Made by a program: the position numbers and the translations under genes. From NCBI RefSeq assembly GCF_029889885.1, contig NZ_JARANY010000011.1:1-64000 (forward strand): a stretch of 64,000 nt of DNA, written 5' to 3'. This document shows positions 8,370-18,470 of the stretch, piece by piece; position 1 is the first letter of the stretch, and every line of letters begins with the position of its first letter. This DNA comes from Chromohalobacter sp. 296-RDG (GTDB taxonomy: Bacteria; Pseudomonadota; Gammaproteobacteria; Pseudomonadales; Halomonadaceae). The notes beneath the pieces were generated by a model that did no database searches, was not told the origin of the DNA, and saw nothing but the letters and a program-made list of their open reading frames with translations.

Positions 8370-9457
8370 CCATGAAAGGCCTCTTCAAGGGGTGGATGGA
8401 GCGCTATTTCTCGGATGAGGAAGCGGTCGTCTTGCTCATCGTGCTGGTGTTGGGTTTTGCCGCCGTCATCTGCCTGGGTCGGATGCTGGCGCCGTTCTTC
8501 ACCGCCCTGGTGCTGGCCTTCCTCCTGGAAGGCGTGGTCGCGTGGCTAGAGCGGCGCGGCTTGCCACGCCTGCTGTCGGTATTGGTCGTGTTTCTGATCT
8601 TTCTGGGGGCATTATTGGCGCTGGCCTTGGTGATCATGCCGCTGGTCTGGAACCAGATGGTGGAGCTGGTGCAGGAGGCGCCGCGTATGTTCGCCAGTGG
8701 CCAGGCATGGCTGGATACCTTGCAGTCGCACTATCCGACCTTGATCACTCCCGATCAGATCGAACAGTGGATCGCCACCGCCGGACGCGAGGCGACCCAG
8801 CTCGGGCAACGGGCGCTGACGCTTTCGCTGGCGTCGTTGGGCAATCTATTAGGTGTGCTTGTCTATCTAGTACTGGTGCCGATTCTGGTGTTCTTCCTGC
8901 TCAAGGACCGCGAGCGCCTGACGCTGTTCCTGCTGTCCCTGCTGCCCAAGAAGCGTGTCCTGATGACGCGCATCTGGCATGAAATGGACGATCAGATTGC
9001 CAACTACATTCGCGGCAAGGCGATCGAGATCCTGATCGTGGGCGTGGTAGCCTTCATTACCTTCTGGACGTTCGGGTTGCCTTATTCCACCTTGCTGGCA
9101 CTGATCGTCGGCTTGTCGGTGCTGGTACCGTACATCGGCGCGGCGGTGGCGACCTTGCCGGTGGCGGCCGTCGCGGGTTTCCACTTCGGCATCGGCAATC
9201 AACTCGTCTACGTACTGCTGGCCTATGCCGTTATTCAGGCGCTGGATGGCAATGTGCTGGTGCCCATCCTGTTTTCCGAGGCGGTCAACCTGCATCCGGT
9301 GTCGATCATTCTGGCGGTGCTGTTTTTCGGCGGTATCTGGGGCTTTTGGGGCGTATTCTTTGCGATTCCGCTGGCGACCTTGATCAAGGCGCTGGTGTAT
9401 GCCTGGCCGCGCGGTGTGCGCGATCCAGGCCTGCGGTCTCCCCCGGCGGAGCAGTGA
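8366..9457 (+). CDS. AI-2E family transporter (PerM-like permease)
   Basis: A 363-residue inner-membrane protein with about eight hydrophobic helices and the AI-2E/UPF0118 layout: two N-terminal helices, a long amphipathic loop (residues about 95-150), then conserved VYLVLVPILVFFLLKDRE and LVPYIGA..A segments. The family covers putative permeases, some tied to autoinducer-2 export or Na+/H+ exchange; the substrate here is unknown. ATG 8366 overlaps the TusA-like stop and has GAGGAAG upstream, so the two are co-translated. It ends directly against the convergent bcp gene with no intergenic base. Confidence 0.9.
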   Translation: MTMKGLFKGWMERYFSDEEAVVLLIVLVLGFAAVICLGRMLAPFFTALVLAFLLEGVVAWLERRGLPRLLSVLVVFLIFLGALLALALVIMPLVWNQMVELVQEAPRMFASGQAWLDTLQSHYPTLITPDQIEQWIATAGREATQLGQRALTLSLASLGNLLGVLVYLVLVPILVFFLLKDRERLTLFLLSLLPKKRVLMTRIWHEMDDQIANYIRGKAIEILIVGVVAFITFWTFGLPYSTLLALIVGLSVLVPYIGAAVATLPVAAVAGFHFGIGNQLVYVLLAYAVIQALDGNVLVPILFSEAVNLHPVSIILAVLFFGGIWGFWGVFFAIPLATLIKALVYAWPRGVRDPGLRSPPAEQ

Positions 9458-9934
9458 TCAGGAGGCCGTATTGAGTTCGCGGGCGGCGTCGAGTACCTCC
9501 TCGACGTGGCCCTTGACCTTTACCTTGCGCCATTCGCGCGCCAGTTTGCCGTCGGTGTCGACCAGGAAGGTGCTGCGCTCTATTCCCAGATGCTCCTTGC
9601 CATAGAGTTTCTTGAGCTTGATGACATCGAAGAGTTGGCATAGTGCCTCGTCCTTGTCGGAAATCAGCTCAAAATTGAACCCTTGCTTGGTCTTGAAGTT
9701 CTCATGGGCACGCAGTCCGTCTCGCGAGACACCGAGAATCACGGTGTTGGCGGCCTCGAAGTCGGCCTTATGGTCGCGGAAGTCGCCCCCTTCGGTGGTG
9801 CAGCCCGGGGTACTATCCTTGGGGTAGAAATAGATCACGACCTGCCGGCCACGGTAGTCGGAAAGTGTGATCTGCGTATCGCCCGTTGCCGGGGCACTGA
9901 AATCGGGTACGTGCTGGCCGATGCTGACGCTCAT
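9458..9934 (-). CDS. bcp: Thioredoxin-dependent peroxiredoxin, Bcp/PrxQ type
   Basis: A 158-residue cytoplasmic peroxidase that reduces hydrogen peroxide and organic peroxides. The active site is FYPKDSTPGC45TTEGG. The peroxidatic Cys45 and the TPGC context are intact. Position 50, where E. coli Bcp has its resolving cysteine, is glycine. A further cysteine in DEALCQLF matches Cys99 of E. coli. The enzyme is therefore of the 1-Cys or atypical kind within the family. ATG 9934 has GAGGAAC upstream. Confidence 0.95.
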   Translation of the reverse strand: MSVSIGQHVPDFSAPATGDTQITLSDYRGRQVVIYFYPKDSTPGCTTEGGDFRDHKADFEAANTVILGVSRDGLRAHENFKTKQGFNFELISDKDEALCQLFDVIKLKKLYGKEHLGIERSTFLVDTDGKLAREWRKVKVKGHVEEVLDAARELNTAS

Positions 9935-10092
9935 GGAGAGTTCCTCGAATACTGACGTGAAAGGTGTCGTTGCCTGAACGTGGGCAGTTAAGATTACATT
10001 GCAGCCAGGCGCACGTGTCAAAGCACGCCGCTTCTGTACAGGATGAAGCTGGCTGAGTACCATTTGACGTTGATCGACATCATGACAGGAAA

Positions 10093-10121
10093 AACCGGTC
10101 CGGCGCTGGAAACGCCCGGTT
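10093..10121 (+). promoter_or_regulatory. Stem-loop in the dapA leader
   Basis: AACCGG and CCGGTT frame an inner GGCG/CGCC pair, giving a bulged hairpin 75-100 bases before dapA. A run of five T starts 14 bases after it. It could act as a weak terminator or attenuator. It lacks the size and conserved core of a lysine riboswitch. Confidence 0.3.
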
Positions 10122-10194
10122 GGCGATACGTGCCTTTTTATCGCCCGCGCATGCCGGTGGCACGCTGGCCCGATTCACAGGAGAGCACTGCAGA

Positions 10195-11079
10195 ATGATC
10201 ACAGGCAGCATCGTCGCGTTGGCGACACCGATGAAGGCCAGTGGCGATATCGACTGGGAGGCGCTGCGTCGCCTGGTGGAGTTCCATCTCGACAATGGCA
10301 CCGATGCCATCGTCGCGGCGGGTACCACCGGTGAGCCGACCACCATGTCGTTCGCCGAACATTTTGACGTCATTCGCTGCGTCGTCGAAGAAGTCGACGG
10401 CCGCATTCCGGTCATCGCCGGTACCGGCGCCAACGCGACCTCGGAAGCGGTCGAGCTGGCACGTTACGCACGCGAAGTAGGCGCGGATCTCTGCTTGTCG
10501 GTGGCCCCTTACTACAACAAGCCGACTCAGGAAGGGCTTTACCAGCATTTCAAGGCCGTCGCCGAGGGTGGTGGACTGCCGGTCATTCTCTATAACGTGC
10601 CCGGTCGCACCTGCTCGGATATCTACAACGAGACCGTGTTCCGTCTTGCCGAGATCGAGAACATCGTCGGACTCAAGGACGCCACCGGTAACCTCGAACG
10701 CGCCGAGGAGCTTGTCGAGCGTCTCAAGGATACCGGCTTCGCGCTTTATTCCGGCGACGACCCCACGGCGTGTGATTTCATGTTGATGGGCGGCCACGGC
10801 GATATCTCGGTATGCGCCAACGTCGCGCCGCGTGCCGTGCACGACCTCTGCGTCGCCGCCGTGGCCGGCGATGAAGAGCGGGCGCATCAAATCAACTCAC
10901 GCCTCATGTCGCTGCACACCGCACTGGGCGTCGAGGCCAATCCGATTCCCGTGAAATGGGCGCTCAACCGCATGGGGTTGGCGGAGCAGGGCATTCGTCT
11001 ACCGATGACATGGCTATCCGATAAGTATCACTCCACGGTGAGCGAGGCATTGCAGCTTGCCGAGGTGGTCGAAGACTGA
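10195..11079 (+). CDS. dapA: 4-hydroxy-tetrahydrodipicolinate synthase
   Basis: Condenses pyruvate with aspartate semialdehyde, the first committed step to lysine and meso-diaminopimelate. The 294-residue protein shows the full active site: Thr44-Thr45 in AAGTTGEP, Tyr133 and Arg138 in YNVPGRT, and Schiff-base Lys161 in GLKDATG. ATG 10195 is chosen because the protein then begins [12 protein letters not shown], as in other DapA; AGGAG lies 11 bases before it. It is followed by bamC, the same order seen in E. coli and Pseudomonas (dapA-nlpB). Confidence 0.97.
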   Translation: MITGSIVALATPMKASGDIDWEALRRLVEFHLDNGTDAIVAAGTTGEPTTMSFAEHFDVIRCVVEEVDGRIPVIAGTGANATSEAVELARYAREVGADLCLSVAPYYNKPTQEGLYQHFKAVAEGGGLPVILYNVPGRTCSDIYNETVFRLAEIENIVGLKDATGNLERAEELVERLKDTGFALYSGDDPTACDFMLMGGHGDISVCANVAPRAVHDLCVAAVAGDEERAHQINSRLMSLHTALGVEANPIPVKWALNRMGLAEQGIRLPMTWLSDKYHSTVSEALQLAEVVED

Positions 11080-11163
11080 CATACCGTCGTGAGCGGGAGT
11101 CAGACGTTTACCTGCGTTAGCGATGCTCCTCGACGCCGACCAACGCATAAAGAAGGTGGATGC

Positions 11164-12114
11164 ATGAAACCCGTCCTTAAATGGATGCCGCTGATCATCG
11201 GCGCCACTCTGATCGTAAGTGGCTGTAGCCGTTCCGGTTTTTATTATGATCGTAACGCTGAATACGCCGATGCCGAGGTGGTCGAGCCCGTGACGCTGCC
11301 GGATTCGCGCGACTCGTCACAGTACCAGAACGCCATGCCGGTGCCTGATGCCGAGAGTGATTTCGTGGCCACGGATGAAGACTTCGATGTGCCGCGCCCA
11401 CGTCCGCTGGCCTCTAGCCAGGAAGCCGAGGCGGCATTCGTCGAATCTCGCGAGGCCGGCGACGAACGTTGGTTGGTCGTCAATGCTGCCCCGGACGGTG
11501 TCTGGCCGATGTTGCAGGGATTCGCATCCGCGCAAGGCGCCAGTGTCGATAGTGCCGATGCCGATAGCGGGCGCCTCGAGACTGGCCTGGGGACGTTGAG
11601 TGTCCGTCAGGGGTTGCGTGAAGGCTCCAGCGAAGTGCGTTGTGAAAACAGCGGCAACGAAGCCCGGTGCCTCGATGCGCTGCAGCGCTACCTGAGCGAC
11701 AATGTCGGTGACCAGGAAGGCGTGTCTCTGGCGGCACAACCGCTGGCGAGCAATGACCGCGTAAACTTGTCGAACCACGATGGTGAGTGGCAGCTCGAGC
11801 TGGCGCTGAATCTTGAACGTGCCTGGCCGGAACTGCGTTATCAGCTCGAGAACAACTTCGAGGATCAACGGGGCGCCTTGGTCGATCAGAACCGTAGCAC
11901 TGGTCAGTTCGTGATCGACTACACCGCCCGCGATGACGATTCCGGCTGGTTTGACTGGTTCGGCGGCGACGATGCGACCCAACGCTACCGTCTCGATGTC
12001 AGCGCCAATGCGCGTGACACCACGCAGGTGAACGTCAGCGGCGAAGACGGCGGCCCGGTGGATTCGGGCGATGCCCGTGAAGTGCTCGACGCCGTGGCAG
12101 CGACCTTGCGCTGA
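11164..12114 (+). CDS. bamC: Outer-membrane assembly lipoprotein BamC
   Basis: Non-essential lipoprotein of the BAM complex that inserts beta-barrel proteins into the outer membrane. The 316-residue protein has a lipoprotein signal peptide with lipobox VSGC21, then a long unstructured acidic stretch (residues about 25-100) and two helix-grip-like domains, as in NlpB. The aspartate at +2 is absent, which fits outer-membrane sorting. ATG 11164 has AAGGTGGA upstream. It sits 84 bases after dapA, and its stop is next to the start of the MBL-fold gene. Confidence 0.88.
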   Translation: MKPVLKWMPLIIGATLIVSGCSRSGFYYDRNAEYADAEVVEPVTLPDSRDSSQYQNAMPVPDAESDFVATDEDFDVPRPRPLASSQEAEAAFVESREAGDERWLVVNAAPDGVWPMLQGFASAQGASVDSADADSGRLETGLGTLSVRQGLREGSSEVRCENSGNEARCLDALQRYLSDNVGDQEGVSLAAQPLASNDRVNLSNHDGEWQLELALNLERAWPELRYQLENNFEDQRGALVDQNRSTGQFVIDYTARDDDSGWFDWFGGDDATQRYRLDVSANARDTTQVNVSGEDGGPVDSGDAREVLDAVAATLR

Positions 12115-12115
12115 G

Positions 12116-12913
12116 ATGCCGGACGGCATGATAGATCAGCCCCAGGCGACCCTGCGTTTCGCATCGCTGGGTAGTGGTAGCAAGGGCAACGCCACCTTGG
12201 TCAGCGACGGTGAAACGCACGTGCTGGTGGATTGCGGCTTTGGCATGCGCGAGGCGGAACGCCGTCTCGCGCTGTTCGGTCTGCATCCCCGCCAGCTCGA
12301 CGCCGTGCTTCTCACCCATGAGCATGGCGATCACATACATGGTGTGGGGCCCCTGGCGCGTCGTTACGTGCTCCCGGTCTATTTGACCGCAGGCACTTGG
12401 CTATCGGGGCGCCTGGGCGAGGTGCCGCACCATGAGTGGGTGGTGCCTCAGTCACGCTTCGCGATCAAGGGACTGGAGATCGATCCGGTGACGGTGCCGC
12501 ACGATGCACGCGAGCCGGTGCAGTTTCGGTTTCGCGCGCATGGTCGCCATCTGGGCGTACTCACCGACCTCGGCCATCCCAGTGAACACGTCCTCGATGC
12601 GTTCCGGGGCTGTGATGCGCTGATTCTCGAGTGCAATCACGATCGCCACATGCTCGATGTCGGCCCTTACCCACGCAACCTCAAGCGGCGGGTCGGCGGT
12701 CACTGGGGGCACTTGGCCAATGTCCAGGCCGCCGAGCTCTTGACGCGGCTGGGGTTGGATCGCCTACAGCGTATCGTGTGTTCGCATATCTCGGAAGAGA
12801 ACAATCGCCCCGAACTGGCGCTGGAAGCGCTGACGCCGTTGTTGTCCGGCGATGAGTCACGGTTGCTGGTATCGGCGCAGGAATATGGCTTCGCCTGGCA
12901 GAGTATCGCGTGA
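12116..12913 (+). CDS. MBL-fold metallohydrolase (YycJ/VicX-like)
   Basis: A 265-residue metallo-beta-lactamase-fold protein. The zinc motif is H68-E-H70-G-D72-H73 (LLTHEHGDHIHG), with further ligands likely in LECNHDRHM and CSHISEENN. The opening FASLGSGSKGNATLV is typical of the YycJ/VicX group of phosphodiesterase or nuclease-like enzymes. Two starts are possible, ATG 12116 (just after the bamC stop) and ATG 12128. Position between bamC and purC agrees with the Pseudomonas gene order. Substrate unknown. Confidence 0.88.
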   Translation: MPDGMIDQPQATLRFASLGSGSKGNATLVSDGETHVLVDCGFGMREAERRLALFGLHPRQLDAVLLTHEHGDHIHGVGPLARRYVLPVYLTAGTWLSGRLGEVPHHEWVVPQSRFAIKGLEIDPVTVPHDAREPVQFRFRAHGRHLGVLTDLGHPSEHVLDAFRGCDALILECNHDRHMLDVGPYPRNLKRRVGGHWGHLANVQAAELLTRLGLDRLQRIVCSHISEENNRPELALEALTPLLSGDESRLLVSAQEYGFAWQSIA

Positions 12914-13037
12914 GTCGAGGTCGTGCGTCGTTGGCATCCTGGAAACGCCTTGAATAGTCTTTGAATACGTCGCGGGTCGTGCGATCCGCGCTCAGACAAG
13001 AGCCAGTCGGCCCCGTGAGGGCCATTGTGGAGACCCC

Positions 13038-13748
13038 ATGGAAAAACGTGACGAGCTGTACGCGGGCAAGGCCAAGTCCGTCTACCGCACCGATGACCCG
13101 CAGCGTTTGATCCTGCACTTCCGCGACGACACCAGCGCCTTCGACGGCAAGAAGAAGGAATTGCTGGCGCGCAAGGGCATGGTCAATAACAAGTTCAATG
13201 CCTTCATCATGGAAAAGCTCCAGGCGGCGGGCATCCCGACGCATTTCGAGACGCTGCTCTCCGATGATGAGTGCGTGGTCAAGAACCTCGAGATGATGCC
13301 CGTCGAGTGCGTGGTGCGCAATGTCGCCGCGGGTGGGCTGGTACGCCGTCTCGGCGTCGAGGAAGGTCAGACGCTGATGCCGCCGACCTTCGAATTGTTC
13401 CTCAAGGACGACGCCAATGGCGACCCGATGATCAACGAGTCGCTGGCCGAGACGTTCGGCTGGGCGACGCCCGAGCAACTGGCGACCATGAAAACGCTGA
13501 CCTTCCAGGTCAACGATGTCCTCAAGCAGTTGTTCCTCGACGGTGACATGCTGCTGGTCGATTACAAGCTCGAGTTCGGCCTGTTCGACGGCCAGGTGAC
13601 TCTGGGCGACGAATTCTCGCCGGACGGTTGCCGTCTGTGGGACGCCAACACCCGCGAGAAGATGGACAAGGATCGCTTTCGCCAGGGGCTGGGCGGCGTC
13701 ATCGAAGCCTATGAAGAAGTCGGACGGCGGATCGGCATCACGTTCTGA
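13038..13748 (+). CDS. purC: Phosphoribosylaminoimidazole-succinocarboxamide synthase
   Basis: ATP-dependent ligase of de novo purine synthesis that joins aspartate to CAIR to give SAICAR. The 236-residue length matches E. coli PurC (237). Diagnostic segments are [15 protein letters not shown] at the start, [15 protein letters not shown], and [24 protein letters not shown] near the C-terminus, which holds metal and nucleotide contacts. The 124-base region before it has no gene; a short GGCCC/GGGCC hairpin lies about 20-35 bases before the start. Confidence 0.97.
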   Translation: MEKRDELYAGKAKSVYRTDDPQRLILHFRDDTSAFDGKKKELLARKGMVNNKFNAFIMEKLQAAGIPTHFETLLSDDECVVKNLEMMPVECVVRNVAAGGLVRRLGVEEGQTLMPPTFELFLKDDANGDPMINESLAETFGWATPEQLATMKTLTFQVNDVLKQLFLDGDMLLVDYKLEFGLFDGQVTLGDEFSPDGCRLWDANTREKMDKDRFRQGLGGVIEAYEEVGRRIGITF

Positions 13749-13772
13749 TCGCCGCGCGTTTTCGGCTTATGC

Positions 13773-13800
13773 CATCGGGGCGCCCACGGGCGCCCCGATG
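13773..13800. terminator. Bidirectional hairpin terminator between purC and trmO
   Basis: A perfect 12-bp inverted repeat (CATCGGGGCGCC / GGCGCCCCGATG) with a CACG loop lies between the ends of two convergent genes. No long T-run follows on either strand, so efficiency is uncertain. Confidence 0.6.
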
Positions 13801-13804
13801 TCGT

Positions 13805-14566
13805 TCATGCAGGAGAAGACGCCACGACGATATCTTCCACATGCATCGCGTCGAGGCCGTTGGTCGTGATCGGGTAGCAGCGTACGTCCACATCGCGCAG
13901 GCGCACGCCATAGCGGCGTTCGGACGTATTCTGCGCGTTTTTGTGGTACGCGGGGCGTGGATCCTGGGCCAGCACCTGGCGTATCAATTCACGCAATGAG
14001 TCGCCGTCATGACGCATCAGCAAAGCCGCTTCGGCGGCGGCCGAAAACGTCACCGGCAGCGACGGCGGTGGCGTGGGGGCGAAACCACTGCGTGCCGCCG
14101 GGAGCGCTTCGGCCCAGGCCAGATATGGCTTGATATCGAGCACCGGCGTGCCGTCGACGAGATCGTGCCCGCGCAGGTGCAGCGTCACGCCGTGGTGCGT
14201 GTCGATCTTCACTAGCTCGACCAGCGACAGCCCCAGACGGTTGGGGCGGTGGGTGCTGCGCGTGGCGAAAACGCCGTGTTTGGCATTGCCCCCCAGACGC
14301 GGCGGGCGCACTAACGGCGTCCAGCGCGTGGGGCTTTGGTGGAAGACGAAGGTCAGCCACAGATGGCTGAACGCGTCCAGGCCGCGCACAGTGAGTGGAT
14401 CGGCGAACGCTGGCGCAAGCGTTAGCGTCGCCCGTGCGGCACTGGCCAGCCCCGGTTGGCGCGGAATGCCGAACTTGTCTGGGTAGTCGCTGGCGATACG
14501 TCCGATAGGCGTGAGCGTAAACGTGTCCGAGGTCTCGGCAGCGGGGAAGTCGCAATCGATCATCAT
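13805..14566 (-). CDS. trmO: tRNA (N6-threonylcarbamoyladenosine(37)-N6)-methyltransferase TrmO
   Basis: UPF0066/TsaA family enzyme that methylates t6A37 of some tRNAs using S-adenosylmethionine. The 253-residue protein contains the family blocks GRIASDYPDKFGIPRQPGL, FSHLWLTFVFH and HGVFATRSTHRPNRLG, and a C-terminal extension with YHKNAQNTSERRYG, as in E. coli YaeB/TrmO. Two adjacent ATG codons (14566, 14563) could serve as start; neither has a strong ribosome binding site. It is divergent from a GNAT gene 57 bases away. Confidence 0.9.
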   Translation of the reverse strand: MMIDCDFPAAETSDTFTLTPIGRIASDYPDKFGIPRQPGLASAARATLTLAPAFADPLTVRGLDAFSHLWLTFVFHQSPTRWTPLVRPPRLGGNAKHGVFATRSTHRPNRLGLSLVELVKIDTHHGVTLHLRGHDLVDGTPVLDIKPYLAWAEALPAARSGFAPTPPPSLPVTFSAAAEAALLMRHDGDSLRELIRQVLAQDPRPAYHKNAQNTSERRYGVRLRDVDVRCYPITTNGLDAMHVEDIVVASSPA

Positions 14567-14623
14567 GGTATTATGCCCAATGCGCGCCCGTGCGGCGAGA
14601 CATGCCATTTTCAGGAGGCAACG

Positions 14624-15103
14624 GTGACCGAACGAATCGTCTATCGCGAGGCTACGCCGCGTGATGCCGCTGATCAGGCGGAAGTGTTTCACCATGCCGT
14701 GATGCAGGGTGCCGCCGGTTATTACACGCTGGCGCAACGCGAGGCGTGGACCATGGCCCTACCGCGCGATGCCGAGGCCTGGGCGGCGCGCCAGGTGCTC
14801 TATCCTACGCTGGTGGCGGTCTGCGACGGACGCTGCGTGGGATTCTGCGAGATCGACCCCGGCGAAGGGCGTATCGAAACGCTTTACGTGTGGCCCGCGC
14901 TGGCCAGGCGGGGCGTGGGTGGTCGCTTGCTGGAGCTCGCCGAAGGCGAGATGTACCAGCGCGGCGTGATGTGCATGCGGATCGAGGCCAGCCTGGTGCT
15001 GGCGGAGGCCCTGGTACGTCGCGATTGGGCGCACCAGGGCGAGGCCTGGGTGGAGCGAGGTGGCGAGCGTCTACTCCGCGTCAGGCTCAGCAAGGCGCTC
15101 TAG
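14624..15103 (+). CDS. GNAT family N-acetyltransferase
   Basis: A 159-residue acetyltransferase. The coenzyme-A loop is visible at LYVWPALARRGVGGRLLE (motif A, R/Q-x-x-G-x-G/A), following beta-strands VAVCDGRCVGFCEID and GRIETLYV. The acceptor is unknown. The start is GTG 14624, with a perfect AGGAGG box 5 bases before it; the frame upstream overlaps the trmO promoter and is not family-like. It stands alone between trmO and the SDR gene. Confidence 0.85.
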   Translation: MTERIVYREATPRDAADQAEVFHHAVMQGAAGYYTLAQREAWTMALPRDAEAWAARQVLYPTLVAVCDGRCVGFCEIDPGEGRIETLYVWPALARRGVGGRLLELAEGEMYQRGVMCMRIEASLVLAEALVRRDWAHQGEAWVERGGERLLRVRLSKAL

Positions 15104-15154
15104 GTTTTTGTTAAAAGCCGGCGTGTCTTTTGAAAAGTCGGCATGTCGCTGCGG

Positions 15155-15949
15155 TTACGCCATGCTGTCGACGATGCCGCCTTCCACTCGCAAGGGGGCG
15201 CCGGTGGTGGCGCTGGCTTGCGGTGATACCGCGTAGACGCACATGTTGGCGACTTCCTCGGGCGTGGCGAGACGGCCGATGATCGAGCTGGGCCGATTCT
15301 CCTTGACGAAACGCGCTTCCATTTCCTCCTGGGAAACGCCTTCCTGATCTGCCATCTGGGCGATCATGCCGACCACGCCTTCGGAGCGCGTCGGCCCGGG
15401 CAGCACCGCGTTGACGGTGACGCCGGTACCGGCCAGCACCTTGGCGAGCCCGCGCGAGATCGACTGCACGGCGGACTTGGTCATGCCGTAGTGAACCATT
15501 TCGGAAGGAATATTCAGCGCCGATTCGCTGGACAGGAACTGGATGCGTCCCCAGCCGCGCGATTTCATGCCTTGAGCGTAATGGCGCGATAGCCGCACGC
15601 CACTCATGATATTGACCTGGAAGAACTGCTCCCAGGTTTCGTCATCGGTCTCGAAGAAGTCCTGCGGGCCGAAGAGCCCCACGTTGTTGATCAGAATATC
15701 GGTATCCGCGCGTGCGTCGATCAGTGTCTGACAGCCTTCGGCGCTACCCAAATCGGCGGCGACGCCGGACACCCGCGCGCCCGAGACCGCCGCTTTCAGG
15801 TCGCTCACCGCTGCGTCGACCCGCGCTTGGGTGCGGCCGGTGAGCGTGACCTCGGCACCGGCTTCGGCCAACCCCTGGGCGATGGCGAAGCCGATACCGG
15901 CGGTAGAGCCGGTGACGATGGCGGATTTGCCGCTGAGATCGATCTGCAT
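15155..15949 (-). CDS. Short-chain dehydrogenase/reductase
   Basis: A 264-residue classical SDR. It has the cofactor motif TGSTAGIG (residues 13-20), NNVG (about 88-91), and the catalytic Ser140/141, Tyr154 and Lys158 (YGMTK). The C-terminal region (KENRPSSIIGRLATPEEVANM) is typical of the 3-oxoacyl-reductase-like group that acts on varied alcohols and ketones; the substrate is not predictable. ATG 15949 has AAGGAG upstream. It is divergent from the ast operon with a 218-base shared promoter region. Confidence 0.88.
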   Translation of the reverse strand: MQIDLSGKSAIVTGSTAGIGFAIAQGLAEAGAEVTLTGRTQARVDAAVSDLKAAVSGARVSGVAADLGSAEGCQTLIDARADTDILINNVGLFGPQDFFETDDETWEQFFQVNIMSGVRLSRHYAQGMKSRGWGRIQFLSSESALNIPSEMVHYGMTKSAVQSISRGLAKVLAGTGVTVNAVLPGPTRSEGVVGMIAQMADQEGVSQEEMEARFVKENRPSSIIGRLATPEEVANMCVYAVSPQASATTGAPLRVEGGIVDSMA

Positions 15950-15990
15950 GGTGCGTCTCCTTGTAGCGCCTCGTGTGTCTAGGTGGCTCT

Positions 15991-16009
15991 TCGTGTCGTG
16001 ATGACACGA
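15991..16009. promoter_or_regulatory. Inverted repeat in the SDR/astC divergent promoter region
   Basis: TCGTGTC-GTGAT-GACACGA is a perfect 7-bp inverted repeat with a 5-base spacer. It lies 42 bases upstream of the SDR start and about 160 upstream of astC. A regulator binding here could control either side. No RpoN-type -24/-12 promoter is visible near astC. Confidence 0.4.
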
Positions 16010-16125
16010 CCATGAGCCTGCAAACAAGTGAGTCGGGGCGTAGACGACAAAACTCAACCTCTTTTCATAATTCGTCGTCACATTGCTGAAAGACCCGATA
16101 CCTCCCCTCCTCGTATACTCAATGA

Positions 16126-17382
<1,257 letters not shown>

Positions 17383-17405
17383 ACCCGCAACCGAGAGACA
17401 TTGCC

Positions 17406-18470
17406 ATGCTTGTCGTTCGCCCCGTTCAACCCCGCGACTTGCCGGCACTGGAGCGCTTGGCGGGCAGTGCCACGCCGCGCCTGACCAATCTGCCGGCGCA
17501 TCGCGATCGCCTCGAGGAGCGTATTGCACGCTCGACGCGGGCCTTGGCACGTGAGGTCGATTTTCCCGACGACGAGGCCTATACCTTCGTGCTCGAGGAT
17601 CTCGAGCTTGGCGAGGTGGTGGGGACCGCCAGCATTCGCGCCCAGGCGGGCGCTATGGATGCCTACTACACCTATCGCCAGGAAACGCTGATCCACGCCT
17701 CGCAGCAACTCAACGTGCGCCGCGAGGTGCAGACCCTGTCGCTGTCGCACGAGACCTCCGAGACCACGCTGCTGTGCGCGCTGTCGCTGGACGCCCGTTA
17801 CAAGGGCACCAGCGCCGAGAGCCTGTTGCGGCGCGCGCGGTTGATGTTCATCGCGCAGTATCCCGAGCGCTTCGCGTCGATTCTGGCCGTGGCCTTTCCG
17901 GGCTATCTCGATGCCGAGGGAGAATCGCCGTTCTGGAATAGCGTCGGGCGGCACTTCTTCGCGCGTGGCTTTCAGGAAATCAACCTGTTGGCCGGGGTAC
18001 GCTCGAAGAGCTTCATCGCCGAAGTGATGCCGCAATTCCCGCTCTACTTGCCCTTGCTTACGCCCCAGGCGCGTGCCGCCATCGGCCGTGAGCATCCCGA
18101 TCACGAGAGGGCGCTCGAGGAAATGCTCGGCGAAGGCTTCGTGCGCTCGCGGCACGTGGATATCTTCGATGGTGGGCCCGTGGTGCGCGGCGAGCGCGAT
18201 CGTCTGCAGAGCGTGCGCCAGGCCAGTTGGCATCCGGTACGTGTGCGTCCCGGTAACGTGCTGCCGGATGCCGAGCCGGCGTTGATCGCCAATCAGCAAC
18301 TGGGCGGCTTTCGCTGCCTGGTGGCGCGCTATGCGCTGTCGCCCACCGGGCAGTTGATGCTCACGCCCGAGCATGCTGAATTGCTGGGCGTTGAGGAAGG
18401 CCGCGCGGTCCTGGCTGCGCCATTGGCATTGCCCAACGTGCTGGATGAGTTCGACGAGGGAGACACCTGA
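17406..18470 (+). CDS. aruF: Arginine N-succinyltransferase, alpha-type subunit (AruF-like)
   Basis: First step of the pathway: succinyl-CoA plus arginine gives N2-succinylarginine. The 354-residue protein shows the AstA pattern: LVVRPVQPRDLPALERLA, FVLEDLELGEVVGTASI, ESPFWNSVGRHFF and VDIFDGGPVV. It is more diverged than its neighbour, like AruF against AruG in Pseudomonas, where the two form a heteromeric enzyme. ATG 17406 aligns with AstA N-termini. An ATG at 17379 overlapping the astC stop is an alternative that would add nine residues and provide coupling. Confidence 0.93.
   Translation: MLVVRPVQPRDLPALERLAGSATPRLTNLPAHRDRLEERIARSTRALAREVDFPDDEAYTFVLEDLELGEVVGTASIRAQAGAMDAYYTYRQETLIHASQQLNVRREVQTLSLSHETSETTLLCALSLDARYKGTSAESLLRRARLMFIAQYPERFASILAVAFPGYLDAEGESPFWNSVGRHFFARGFQEINLLAGVRSKSFIAEVMPQFPLYLPLLTPQARAAIGREHPDHERALEEMLGEGFVRSRHVDIFDGGPVVRGERDRLQSVRQASWHPVRVRPGNVLPDAEPALIANQQLGGFRCLVARYALSPTGQLMLTPEHAELLGVEEGRAVLAAPLALPNVLDEFDEGDT

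Noticed and set aside
10080-10194. Lysine riboswitch ahead of dapA
   Set aside because: The region is too short and lacks the five-helix junction; only one bulged hairpin is seen.
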